Shown: piece after piece, positions 31,076 through 40,082 of the stretch | Numbering within the stretch: position 1 is the stretch's first letter | Layout of the letters: each line of letters opens with the position of its first letter | Source: Paucihalobacter ruber | GTDB lineage: Bacteria > Bacteroidota > Bacteroidia > Flavobacteriales > Flavobacteriaceae | Direction: 5' to 3' | Length of the DNA stretch: 64,000 nucleotides | Assembly (NCBI RefSeq): GCF_006494535.1 | Contig: NZ_VHIQ01000001.1 | Span: 684,736-748,735, forward strand | The notes under the pieces: generated by a model | The model's input: only the letters and a program-made list of their open reading frames with translations | Told to the model about the DNA's origin: nothing | The model's database searches: none | Translations under genes and position numbers: made by a program

Positions 31076-33898
31076 ATGTTAAGATATTTAGTTTCAGTAG
31101 TTGTTTTTTGTACAACTTTTTTATTCGCTCAAGCGCAAACCGGAAAAGTAACCGGAAAGATTTTAGATGGAGAATTTAATGATGTACTGGCTTTTGCCAA
31201 CGTACTGGTAAAAGATACTAGTAAGGGTACAACCTCAGATTTTGACGGTATTTACTCTTTAAATTTAGAACCTGGAATTTATACCCTTATATTTTCATTT
31301 GTTGGTTATGAAACAAAAGCCATTACAGATGTTGAGATCAAAGCAAATGCTGTTGTAGAGATTAATGTAACTTTAAGACCTTCGTCCGCAACTTTAGATG
31401 AAGTGGTTATCACTACATCGGCAAGAAGAAATACTGAAGAAGCAGTGCTTAATCTACAGCGAAACTCTGCAGTACTTTTAGACGGTTTATCTATTGAAAG
31501 TATTAAAAAAGCAGGTGCTGGTGATATCGCTTCGGCTATTAGAACCGTTCCGGGGGTTTCAGTACAAGGCGGTAAATTTGTTTATGTAAGAGGTCTTGGA
31601 GACAGATACACTAAATCTATTTTAAATGGTATGGATATTCCGGGATTAGACCCTGATAAAAACACCGTGCAAATGGATATCTTTCCAACCAACATTTTAG
31701 AAAATATTATTGTTGTAAAATCTGCCTCTGCCGATTTACCGGCTGATTTTACCGGTGGTGTGGTTGATATCATCACTAAAGATTTCCCTTCACAAAAAAC
31801 CATGAGTGTTTCTTTTTCAGGTGGTTTTAACCCTGATATGAATTTTAATTCTAATTATGTTGGCTATCAAGGTGGCGGAACTGACTTCCTAGGTTTTGAC
31901 GATGGCAACAGAAAATTACCAATTTCACCTAATACAGTAATTCCAAATCCGGCTTCAGCCGACAATAGTTCACTTGAAGGTATTACTAGATCATTCAACA
32001 GAACCCTAGCCACAGAACGCCAAACCAGTATGCCAAATTTTAGTATGGGCTTTAATTATGGTAACCAATTTGAAGTAGCCGGGAATAAGCTAGGTTTAAT
32101 AGCTTCTGTTGATTATAAGAATGAGACATTGTATTATGAAGGTTTTGAAAACGGTATTTATCAAAAAAATGAAGATCGTGATATTTTTGATTTAAGATTT
32201 GACAGAAGACAATTTGGAGATTTAGGCCAAAACAATGTCTTATTAAGTGGTTTAGCCGGCTTGTCATACAAAACCAATAAGGCCAAATATAATTTTAACG
32301 TGCTACATATTCAAAACGGTGAAAGTCAGGCAGCATTATTTAACCAAAGAACTGAAATTTCGAATGACATTGATGTTAACCGAGATAACTTAGAATATTA
32401 TGAGCGTTCTATTACCAACATCTTGTTGGCAGGAAAGCATACCAGTGAGAAAAGTGACTTTACCACGGAATGGAAGGTTTCCCCAACTTTTACCAGCGTT
32501 AACGATAAAGATATTAGGTTAACTACTTTTATTTTAAATCCTGATGGAACTACCAATATAAGTTCTGATGCAGGTTTTCCTCAGCGACTTTGGAGAGAGT
32601 TACAAGAAGTAAATCTAGTAGGTAAGGTTGATTTTACCAAAAAGTACAATTTTTTAGATAATAAAGCCTCTTTGAAATTCGGAGCACTGGGCAGTTACAA
32701 ACAGCGTAATTATGATATCTTTAGTTATGAGGTTGCCTTTAGAAACGTGAACACCACATCGTTTAACGGTGATCCCGATGCCATTCTTGCTCCCGATAAT
32801 ATTTGGACGCCACAAACCAACTCAGGCGCATTTATCAGAGGAAACTTTGAACCGGCCAACTCTTTCGAATCGAATCAAAATACAGCGGCCTTATATGTTT
32901 CTAACGAATTTAAACTAGCAAACAAAATAAGAGCTATCATAGGTTTAAGAGCCGAGTATTTTACAACATTTTTCACAGGTCAGAATAATGCAGGAACTCA
33001 GGTTTTTGACAATGAGCAAACTATTGATGTGTTAGATTTATTCCCATCGGCAAACTTCATTTATGAAGTAAATGAAAAGTCTAACGTAAGAGCCTCCTAC
33101 TATCGTACCACGGCCAGACCAAGTTTTAAAGAATTATCTGTGGTTCAAATACCCGATTTATTAACAGGAATTATTTTCTTAGGTAATATTGAATTGCAAC
33201 CATCATATATTAATAACTTCGATTTAAGATACGAATTCTTTGGTGAAAAAGCGCAAATGTTTGCCGTAAGTGCTTTCTACAAACAATTCAACGATCCTAT
33301 TGAACTTGTGGCCTTTTCATTTGTGGCTCCAAACCAATTCACGCCGAGAAATTCTAACGAAGCCACAGTAATTGGTGTTGAGTTCGAAGGGAGAAAAAAC
33401 TTCAACTTTATAGCTGAAAGTTTAAAAGATCTAAGTTTAAATGTCAATGTGTCTTTAATTCAGTCTGAAATTGAAATGCCAAAAGGTCCAGGACAAGAAT
33501 TTGAATCCAGACAGCAATTTGCAAGAAACGGCGAAGTAATAGACGATACAAGACAACTTCAAGGGCAATCTCCATTTTTAGTGAATGTTGGTTTAAATTA
33601 TAACAACACAAATTTAGGATTGGAAACCGGTATGTTCTTTAACGTACAGGGAAAAACTTTAGAAGTTGTTGGTTTTGGTAGAAACCCTGATGTATTTACA
33701 GTACCGTTTAACAGTTTAAACTTTAACTTCTCTAAGACCTTTGGACAAGATCAAAGATCAAAAGTTAGCTTTAGAGCTGAAAACATTTTAGGTGCTGAAC
33801 GTATTAGTCGCTACGAGTCTTTTGGTGGTGCCAGAGAAAACTTCTCTTTTAGAGCGCCCGGTACTACTTTTACTCTTGGTTATTCATTGAATTTTTAA
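31076..33898 (+). CDS. TonB-dependent outer-membrane receptor
   Basis: A 940-residue receptor. The signal peptide (1-21, ending A-Q-A) is followed by a CarboxypepD_reg-like domain (about 23-108, G-K-V-T-G-K-I-L-D-G-E-F). A plug domain (about 120-235, V-R-G-L-G-D-R-Y-T-K-S-I-L-N-G) and a 22-strand barrel end in aromatic S-L-N-F. It lacks SusC-specific features and has no SusD partner; the beta-helix lipoprotein upstream takes that place. Substrate import relies on ExbB/ExbD-type energy. Confidence 0.93.
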   Translation: MLRYLVSVVVFCTTFLFAQAQTGKVTGKILDGEFNDVLAFANVLVKDTSKGTTSDFDGIYSLNLEPGIYTLIFSFVGYETKAITDVEIKANAVVEINVTLRPSSATLDEVVITTSARRNTEEAVLNLQRNSAVLLDGLSIESIKKAGAGDIASAIRTVPGVSVQGGKFVYVRGLGDRYTKSILNGMDIPGLDPDKNTVQMDIFPTNILENIIVVKSASADLPADFTGGVVDIITKDFPSQKTMSVSFSGGFNPDMNFNSNYVGYQGGGTDFLGFDDGNRKLPISPNTVIPNPASADNSSLEGITRSFNRTLATERQTSMPNFSMGFNYGNQFEVAGNKLGLIASVDYKNETLYYEGFENGIYQKNEDRDIFDLRFDRRQFGDLGQNNVLLSGLAGLSYKTNKAKYNFNVLHIQNGESQAALFNQRTEISNDIDVNRDNLEYYERSITNILLAGKHTSEKSDFTTEWKVSPTFTSVNDKDIRLTTFILNPDGTTNISSDAGFPQRLWRELQEVNLVGKVDFTKKYNFLDNKASLKFGALGSYKQRNYDIFSYEVAFRNVNTTSFNGDPDAILAPDNIWTPQTNSGAFIRGNFEPANSFESNQNTAALYVSNEFKLANKIRAIIGLRAEYFTTFFTGQNNAGTQVFDNEQTIDVLDLFPSANFIYEVNEKSNVRASYYRTTARPSFKELSVVQIPDLLTGIIFLGNIELQPSYINNFDLRYEFFGEKAQMFAVSAFYKQFNDPIELVAFSFVAPNQFTPRNSNEATVIGVEFEGRKNFNFIAESLKDLSLNVNVSLIQSEIEMPKGPGQEFESRQQFARNGEVIDDTRQLQGQSPFLVNVGLNYNNTNLGLETGMFFNVQGKTLEVVGFGRNPDVFTVPFNSLNFNFSKTFGQDQRSKVSFRAENILGAERISRYESFGGARENFSFRAPGTTFTLGYSLNF

Positions 33899-33916
33899 TT
33901 CTTAAGTTATATCAAC

Positions 33917-33954
33917 AAAAAAGCGCTATGACAGCAAAGTCATAGCGCTTTTTT
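33917..33954. terminator. Bidirectional terminator after the TonB receptor
   Basis: A 16-bp stem (33917-33932 with 33939-33954) with a 6-nt loop, A-run before and T-run after. It serves the receptor gene and the convergent minus-strand gene. Confidence 0.9.
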
Positions 33955-33972
33955 TATTTAATTAATAACAGA

Positions 33973-34332
33973 TTAATCTCTTGTTACCAAAGCTCTTTCG
34001 TTAGACCATTCTACAACACTTACAATCGCATTGGTGCTGTAATCTACTTCTTTTAGGGTTCCATCGGTCCAGAAAAACCATTTTCCGGTTTTGTTTCCGT
34101 TTTCGTATTTTGCCACGGCAGTTTTTTTGCCTTTAACATCATAACTATACCAATTACCCTGTAACTTCCCGTCTAAAGTGTAAAAACCTGTTTGACTAAT
34201 CTGTCCGTTATCATGAAACATGGTAACCTTTATTAAATTGTTCTCTACTTCGTATACATTTTTCTTCACTTCTTGCGAAAATAAGGCCGCTGAACAAATA
34301 AGCGCTACAATTAAAATGAGTAATTTTTTCAT
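33973..34332 (-). CDS. Exported YwqK/MORN-variant repeat protein
   Basis: A 119-residue protein with a signal peptide (1-19, ending A-A-L-F-S-Q). Three short repeats resemble MORN variants: D-N-G-Q-I-S-Q-T-G-F-Y, L-D-G-K-L-Q-G-N-W-Y-S-Y-D and Y-E-N-G-N-K-T-G-K-W-F-F-W. Homologues are often named toxin-antitoxin YwqK family antitoxin, but an exported form with no partner toxin is unlikely to be one. The in-frame start at 34374 would place extra residues before the signal peptide, so ATG 34332 is preferred. Confidence 0.8.
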   Translation of the reverse strand: MKKLLILIVALICSAALFSQEVKKNVYEVENNLIKVTMFHDNGQISQTGFYTLDGKLQGNWYSYDVKGKKTAVAKYENGNKTGKWFFWTDGTLKEVDYSTNAIVSVVEWSNERALVTRD

Positions 34333-34380
34333 AATACAACAGATTTGGTTAATAATTACTTTACAAACATACAAAATATT

Positions 34381-34420
34381 TTACATATAATATACATTTT
34401 GGTAACATTAATTTAACATT
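34381..34420 (+). promoter_or_regulatory. Possible second 11-bp repeat array
   Basis: Units TTACATA, ATACATT, TAACATT and TAACATT start at 34381, 34392, 34403 and 34414, again 11 bp apart. They resemble the array at 29627 in sharing a TAAC/TTAC core. The stretch is very AT-rich, and no -7 box follows at the matching distance, so chance is possible. Confidence 0.3.
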
Positions 34421-34598
34421 AAAACATTAATCAACTGTTTTAAAGTGCTTTATTATTATTTTAAACATTGAATTTAGTTCTAAAATTTAGCATAATTAGG
34501 CTTTAAATCTGTAAGGTATTATGTAATTTTACTTATTATCCCTTTGGAAGGATTTGTCAGGTTTTAAAAATATGATTTATTGCTTATCAGCTAATTAA

Positions 34599-36842
34599 AT
34601 GGATGGTTTTTACCTTATATTAATTACAATTATACTCCTTCTCGCAGTAATCGACCTTATTGTAGGGGTAAGTAATGATGCCGTTAACTTCTTAAACTCG
34701 GCAATTGGCTCTAAAGCTTTTCCGGTAAAAACTATTTTGATTGTGGCAAGTTGCGGACTGGCCTTAGGCGCTGTATTTTCGTCAGGACTCATGGAAGTTG
34801 CACGGGTCGGTATTTTTCAACCACAATTGTTTAGCTTTCAAGAAATTATTATATTATTTATATCTGTAATGATTACCGATATTTTACTTATTAATTTTTT
34901 TAATACGCTGGGAATACCAACCTCTACAACTGTTTCAATTATATTTTGCTTGTTAGGTGCCTCAGTTAGCACGGGGCTTTTACAACTGTATAATCAAGGA
35001 AATGATTTTAATTTAATTGGCAACTACATCAATATTTCTAAAGTATTATTAATTATTGAAGGCATCTTTTTAAGTATCATCATTGCTTTTACCGTTGGTG
35101 CCGTAGTTCAATTTATTTCGAGACTCGTTTTTACCTTTCAATACCATTCTATTTCAAATTTTACGACATCACTTTTTACGGGTTTTGCCCAAACTTGTAT
35201 TGGTATTTTTGTGATTCTAAAGGGCTTTGGCACCACTATTTTAAAAGACACCTATCTGTCTGTATGGATAACCGACCACCTCATAATAACATTTGCTGTC
35301 TTGTTGATTTTCTTTTGTGGTTTATCGTTTTTGCTAAGTTCATATTACAAGAAAAATATGCTTAAAGCCACGGTTTTATTAGGCCTTTTTGGATTGGCCT
35401 TATCGTTTGCCGGCAATGATTTGGTAAATTTTATAGGCGTTCCTATTGCGGCGCTTCAATCTTTTGAATTATGGCAGGGCAGTAATTTAAGTGCCGAATC
35501 GTTTAATATGGTTGGACTTGCTAATACCGTTCAAACACCCTACTATTTACTTGTTATTGCCGGTGCCATTATGGTAGGAACGCTATGGCTATCTAAACGC
35601 GTTTTCTTAGTAACCGAAACCGAAATCAATCTGGCGCGTCAAGATGCAGGTTTTGAAAGATTTAAACCACATGCGCTATCCAGAGCGATTGTAAAATTTG
35701 GCATAGCTATTGGCTATGCCGGTAATATGTTATTACCTGAAAAGGTAACAGCATCTATCAATAGTAAATTTCAAAAACCCGAAGTCCTCACCGCTAAATT
35801 TAATGCTCCTTCTTTTGATTTGGTAAGAGCTACTGTTAACCTAATGGTAGCAAGTATTCTAATTTCATTTGCAACATCCATAAAAATTCCATTATCAACT
35901 ACTTATGTTACCTTTATGGTTGCCATGGGAACAGCACTTGCAGACCGTGCCTGGAACAGCGAAAGCGCCGTTTACAGAGTTGCCGGTGTGTTGAACGTTT
36001 TAGCTAGCTGGATCATGACTTCGCTTATGGCATTTTTACTGTCAGGTCTATCGGTGGTACTCATATTTTATGGTGGAATTACGGCAGTTTTAGTATTCTT
36101 ACTGTTTTTAGGTTTTATTCTTTTTAAAAGTGCTATTAATCATCGTAAACGCGTAGCAAAATTGACGGCGAAAAAGAAGTTTAAACCCGAAGAACTTGAA
36201 AACATCCATATCATCACCACCAAATATTCAACAAACATTAGTGATGTTTTTAACAGGTTACAGTTACTGTATAGTGATTCTATCAAAAATCTGGGATTGC
36301 TTAATGCTATTCAATTAAGACAAAACAAAAAGGAGGTTAATGATATCCTGTCTGAAATTAACATGCTTAAAGAAATTATCTTTTACCAGGTAAACATCCA
36401 AGAGAAAAGTAGTGCAGCAGCCAATAAATTTTATATTTTAACACTTGACGATTTGGAAGCTGTTGCATTGGCAATGTCACAAATAATTAACAACAGCTAT
36501 GATCACGTTAAAAACAATCATAAAAAACTAACCTTTAACCAAATAAGAGGCTTAAAGTCTATCGATATTAAAACCAAAGAGGTCTTCCCGAAAATAAACC
36601 ACAGTTTTCAAAATTTAGATTTTTCAAATCTCAAAAGTGTTATTAAATCATTGGTAGTTATTCAAACCGAAATTGAACAATTATTAGACCAGCAAATTTC
36701 GCGCGTTAGCGTTAAGGACAATAGCTCAAAAAATATGCGTCTTTATTTTGAGTTATTAAAAAAATCAAGCGACATGGTTGATTCCCTGAAGATCATACTA
36801 ATTCGTTATAAAGAGTTTAACGACACCCCAATTGATGAATAG
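34599..36842 (+). CDS. PiT-family inorganic phosphate transporter
   Basis: A 747-residue membrane protein. The two inverted PiT halves are marked by G-V-S-N-D-A-V-N-F-L-N-S-A-I-G (about 22-37) and A-G-N-D-L-V-N-F-I-G-V-P (about 270), with T-S-T-T-V-S and L-S-T-T-Y-V-T-F as the paired S-T-T loops. The C-terminal part (about 530-747) is soluble and helical, PhoU-like, which is longer than E. coli PitA (499). It probably couples phosphate import to ion flow. A diverged homologue lies convergently 2 bp away. Confidence 0.9.
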   Translation: MDGFYLILITIILLLAVIDLIVGVSNDAVNFLNSAIGSKAFPVKTILIVASCGLALGAVFSSGLMEVARVGIFQPQLFSFQEIIILFISVMITDILLINFFNTLGIPTSTTVSIIFCLLGASVSTGLLQLYNQGNDFNLIGNYINISKVLLIIEGIFLSIIIAFTVGAVVQFISRLVFTFQYHSISNFTTSLFTGFAQTCIGIFVILKGFGTTILKDTYLSVWITDHLIITFAVLLIFFCGLSFLLSSYYKKNMLKATVLLGLFGLALSFAGNDLVNFIGVPIAALQSFELWQGSNLSAESFNMVGLANTVQTPYYLLVIAGAIMVGTLWLSKRVFLVTETEINLARQDAGFERFKPHALSRAIVKFGIAIGYAGNMLLPEKVTASINSKFQKPEVLTAKFNAPSFDLVRATVNLMVASILISFATSIKIPLSTTYVTFMVAMGTALADRAWNSESAVYRVAGVLNVLASWIMTSLMAFLLSGLSVVLIFYGGITAVLVFLLFLGFILFKSAINHRKRVAKLTAKKKFKPEELENIHIITTKYSTNISDVFNRLQLLYSDSIKNLGLLNAIQLRQNKKEVNDILSEINMLKEIIFYQVNIQEKSSAAANKFYILTLDDLEAVALAMSQIINNSYDHVKNNHKKLTFNQIRGLKSIDIKTKEVFPKINHSFQNLDFSNLKSVIKSLVVIQTEIEQLLDQQISRVSVKDNSSKNMRLYFELLKKSSDMVDSLKIILIRYKEFNDTPIDE

Positions 36843-36844
36843 CC

Positions 36845-37969
36845 TTAAAAGATATTGGTAATATAATTCCATATTTCAGATCTCACTCCTTTATTTGCTC
36901 CCGAAGCCAGTGCAATAGAAATAAATAACCCAATCATGGCATAACTAAAATCTTTAGCAACCATCTTCACCGCCTTTACTTTATGACGTGTACCTACTTT
37001 TTGTCTTATCAAACTTACGGCAATTTCTCTACCGCCTATAATTCCTAAAAACACCCAGGTGGTACTCATCGGTACAGTACTGATGAATAATTTATAAATT
37101 AATAAAATTACATAAGAAAAATCAACCAATGTGGCCGCACGCACGTCAGATATTCTAACCTTTTCACTAACAATTTCCTGAATTTTATCACCTCTAAGAA
37201 AAAATAACAAGCCCATTCCCGCAAAAATGGTAACCGCAAATATTAAAAATTGAAAGGGTGTTTGTTGTCTTGGTAAAAATACGGCTATGTTGGCGCCGTC
37301 CTGCATAATCCATACCGCCCACAAAGAACCACTAACTGCCCATTGCACAACCGTCCAGGCTATATGTGTTTTTCTACTCCTAAAATATTTTCTGATGATA
37401 TTATATGAAAAATACCAGATGGCAAATGACAAAACAAAAGCCATCACATAACCCGACCAGCTCTTTACAACAATTGAAGAAATACCGCTGGTATCTGCAC
37501 TAAAAACACTTAGTAACAAAAAAGTAGTGCTTACAGGCATTTTTAACCGTGTTAAAATAATCAACACGAGTGGCGCTATGATCTGGAAAAAACTAAAATT
37601 CTCTGGATGAGGGTACTTGGTAACGCCATCATCATCTAATAACCTTTGATAGGTTACATCACCATTAAAATAAAACCAGCTAAAGGTAACTACCGCTAAA
37701 AAGATACCTCCGGTAAACAACCACAAAATCCACCATTTGCGCTGTTTATTACTTTCAATAAATGTTCCTAAAGATTGAATACTGTCGTTGGAAACAGCTG
37801 CATAAGCCGCAAAAAAGAAACCAACCCACATGGCAGATTGGCCAAAATTTACCGAGACAATTGACAGGATAATCCCTAAAATAACTATTAACAGGAAAAC
37901 CTTTTCCTGGACCAAATAATCTAAAACGTTAAGATAAGGCCTGTTTCTGTTAGGAAGTTGTTGCTTCAT
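36845..37969 (-). CDS. Diverged PiT-like membrane protein
   Basis: A 374-residue protein with about ten hydrophobic helices. It keeps degenerate PiT landmarks: A-V-S-N-D-S-I-Q-S-L-G-T-F (compare S-N-D-A-V-N-F-L), P-V-S-T-T-F-L-L-L-S-V-F and P-M-S-T-T-W-V-F-L-G-I-I-G-G-R-E. It lacks the PhoU-like tail of the neighbour. The partner asparagines are partly lost (G-A-N-K-G-V-R at the C-terminus), so phosphate transport is uncertain. It is convergent with the full PiT gene, and the pairing suggests a shared role in anion uptake. Confidence 0.75.
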   Translation of the reverse strand: MKQQLPNRNRPYLNVLDYLVQEKVFLLIVILGIILSIVSVNFGQSAMWVGFFFAAYAAVSNDSIQSLGTFIESNKQRKWWILWLFTGGIFLAVVTFSWFYFNGDVTYQRLLDDDGVTKYPHPENFSFFQIIAPLVLIILTRLKMPVSTTFLLLSVFSADTSGISSIVVKSWSGYVMAFVLSFAIWYFSYNIIRKYFRSRKTHIAWTVVQWAVSGSLWAVWIMQDGANIAVFLPRQQTPFQFLIFAVTIFAGMGLLFFLRGDKIQEIVSEKVRISDVRAATLVDFSYVILLIYKLFISTVPMSTTWVFLGIIGGREIAVSLIRQKVGTRHKVKAVKMVAKDFSYAMIGLFISIALASGANKGVRSEIWNYITNIF

Positions 37970-38105
37970 TTAGTTGGTAAAAGTATTACAAACATAATAC
38001 AGGTTGCAATAATAAAGCTATTCTAAATTAAATTTTTACTTTTAATGTTGTGTTATTGTTAATTTTTTTAAGTTAACAGGCATTAATTAATCTAATATTT
38101 AAAAT

Positions 38106-38861
38106 ATGTCTCAATCAAAATGTATTCTCAAATGTAAGCTCGTCTTGTTATTTTCATTGTTGTTTTGGATAATCTCTCTAAACCCATCAAACGCACAAAA
38201 TATTAACGCAGAGCAACTCATTAAAGCAAGTATTAACTATCACGACCCTGAGTTAAACTGGAAAACTTTTAAAGATACACTTATTGTTGAAATGACCACC
38301 CCAAATCAAACTCCCAGAGTTAGCAAAGTTCATATCAACAACCTCAATAACGACTTTTATTTGAAAGTTGAAAAAGATGGCAATAATTTTAGTTACAACA
38401 TAGCATCGAATAAGTGTGACATGACACTTAATGGAAATTCTAATTTTAATGAAAGTGACGCTAAAAAGTTTAATCTTAACTGCGATCGCGGCAACATGCT
38501 CAAGAATTATTACACTTACTTATATGGTATGCCCATGAAGATTCTTGATCCGGGTGCTATTATATCGAATAAGGTTGAAAGGAAATCATTCCACGGTAAA
38601 GATTATCTGGTAATTATAGTGAGCTATTCTCCAGAAGTAGGCAGCGATATTTGGTTTTTTTACTTTAACCCGAAAAATTATGCGCTTGAAGCTTATCAGT
38701 TTTTTAAAAGTGATGACAACGGTAAGATAATTACTGATACCGGCGAATACATTTTATTTGAAGGCGAAACAATTATCAATGATATTAAATTACCAAAAAT
38801 TAGAAAATGGTACTACAATAAAAACAATCAATACCTTGGTACAGATACCCTGACGAATTAG
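38106..38861 (+). CDS. Exported protein of unknown function (DUF6503-like)
   Basis: A 251-residue protein with a long signal peptide (1-31, ending S-N-A-Q). The mature part has H-D-P-E-L-N-W-K-T-F, a tyrosine-rich strand Y-Y-T-Y-L-Y-G-M-P and W-F-F-Y-F-N-P-K-N-Y-A-L-E-A, and ends with W-Y-Y-N-K-N-N. This order resembles the DUF6503 family of flavobacteria, in memory only. LolA-like beta folds are another option. It stands alone, with hairpins downstream. Confidence 0.65.
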   Translation: MSQSKCILKCKLVLLFSLLFWIISLNPSNAQNINAEQLIKASINYHDPELNWKTFKDTLIVEMTTPNQTPRVSKVHINNLNNDFYLKVEKDGNNFSYNIASNKCDMTLNGNSNFNESDAKKFNLNCDRGNMLKNYYTYLYGMPMKILDPGAIISNKVERKSFHGKDYLVIIVSYSPEVGSDIWFFYFNPKNYALEAYQFFKSDDNGKIITDTGEYILFEGETIINDIKLPKIRKWYYNKNNQYLGTDTLTN

Positions 38862-38936
38862 TTCAATAAAATGCTATTCAACAACAGTTTATAAGTACTT
38901 CATAAATATAAATTAGGGTAACAATTTAAAGCCTTT

Positions 38937-38971
38937 AGCCGGCGTATGTACCGGCTCTTGCGTACACGCAA
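38937..38971 (+). terminator. Double hairpin after the DUF6503-like gene
   Basis: AGCCGG (38937-38942) pairs with CCGGCT (38951-38956) over an 8-nt loop. TTGCGT-AC-ACGCAA (38958-38971) follows at once, then ATTTTTAAG. Both stems are GC-rich in an AT-rich gap of about 200 bp. It probably ends the upstream message. Confidence 0.5.
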
Positions 38972-39065
38972 ATTTTTAAGTTTCCAATAATACTTAAATT
39001 ATTTAATTCTAAACGTCTAAACTAAAGCTTTAAGCGTACATACTATATTAACCAAAAATATATTT

Positions 39066-39917
39066 ATGAAAAATGTTTTAATTTTATTAGTAGCAACCAT
39101 TTTATTAAGCTCTTGTGTTTCCAAGAAAAAATATGTTGCTCTAGAACAAGAAAAGGGCCAAATTTTAAGCGAACTCACTAAAACTAAAGTGGAAAAAGAA
39201 GACTTAGAAAATAAATTTGCGATTATAGAAGCGCGTGTTAACGAATACAACTCAAAAATACAATCGCTTAATGATGATGTAGAAGGATTAACCATAGAAA
39301 ATAAAGCAAAATTTGAAGTGTCTAAAGATGGTACCGTTACCTCTGGTATTAGTCGCGAAAAAATGCGTGAGACACTTACAAATGTTGACCAAAACAAATT
39401 GGCTGCAGCAACAACCCTTAAGGACTCTATGAATTTAGCTGTTCAGTACAATCTTAACAAAGCCATTAACAATACAGATCTTAACGAGGATAACGATATT
39501 GTTGTAGATATTAATGACACTGTAGTTATGATTTCTATAGCAGACGATATGCTATTTAATACTGCCAGTTACAATGTTAGCAACAAAGCCGATAAAATTT
39601 TACAGAAATTAGCCGACGTCATTAACTCTGAACCGAGTTTAGATGTTATGGTTGAAGGACATACCGACTCCAGATCTATTAGCACCGATAAAATTGCAGA
39701 TAACTGGGATTTAAGTGTGTTACGCGCTACTTCTGTAGTTAGAAAACTACAAAATCAATTTAAAGTTGCGCCAGAACAATTGATTGCCTCCGGTCGTGGC
39801 AGCTTTCAACCGGTTGCAGAAAATGATTCAAACGTTAACCGTGCTAAAAATCGCAGAACACGAATTATTTTAATGCCTAATATTGATAAATTCTTTGCTT
39901 TGATGGAGGCAAAATAA
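39066..39917 (+). CDS. OmpA-family peptidoglycan-binding lipoprotein
   Basis: A 283-residue lipoprotein with lipobox L-S-S-C (Cys17). A coiled coil (about 25-80, rich in E, K and L) is followed by the OmpA C-terminal domain (about 150-280). That domain carries V-E-G-H-T-D-S-R-S-I and N-R-A-K-N-R-R-T-R-I-I-L, the peptidoglycan-binding residues (Asp and Arg). It would tether the outer membrane to the cell wall. It is a single gene with its own terminator. Confidence 0.92.
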   Translation: MKNVLILLVATILLSSCVSKKKYVALEQEKGQILSELTKTKVEKEDLENKFAIIEARVNEYNSKIQSLNDDVEGLTIENKAKFEVSKDGTVTSGISREKMRETLTNVDQNKLAAATTLKDSMNLAVQYNLNKAINNTDLNEDNDIVVDINDTVVMISIADDMLFNTASYNVSNKADKILQKLADVINSEPSLDVMVEGHTDSRSISTDKIADNWDLSVLRATSVVRKLQNQFKVAPEQLIASGRGSFQPVAENDSNVNRAKNRRTRIILMPNIDKFFALMEAK

Positions 39918-39939
39918 AAAAGTCCATTAATATTTTAAG

Positions 39940-39976
39940 AAAGCATCCTCCCATAAAGTTTGGCATTGGATGCTTT
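39940..39976 (+). terminator. Terminator after the OmpA gene
   Basis: AAAGCATCC pairs with GGATGCTTT (39968-39976), followed by TTTTA. The loop of 19 nt is long. Confidence 0.7.
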
Positions 39977-40025
39977 TTTATTTGTAAAAATCTTACTTAC
40001 GAACTCACACACTGAATGACAAAAA

Positions 40026-40052
40026 AAAGCATTCCAAAAAAAGGAATGCTTT
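40026..40052 (-). terminator. Terminator after nrdA
   Basis: AAAGCATTCC pairs with GGAATGCTTT. On the minus strand eight T follow. It lies 30 bp after the nrdA stop. Confidence 0.85.
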
Positions 40053-40082
40053 ATTAACACTTTAAAAAATTAATCTCTCAAC

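Noticed and set aside
29738-33898. SusC/SusD polysaccharide-uptake pair
   Set aside because: The lipoprotein has a beta-helix-like pattern, not the TPR-rich SusD fold, and the receptor lacks SusC-type features.
33973-34332. YwqK-type antitoxin of a toxin-antitoxin pair
   Set aside because: It has a signal peptide and no toxin gene next to it; the name comes from repeat similarity.
39017-39397. 126-codon frame antisense to the OmpA gene
   Set aside because: It lies opposite a clear coding gene, with low-complexity Ser/Phe-rich translation and no promoter.
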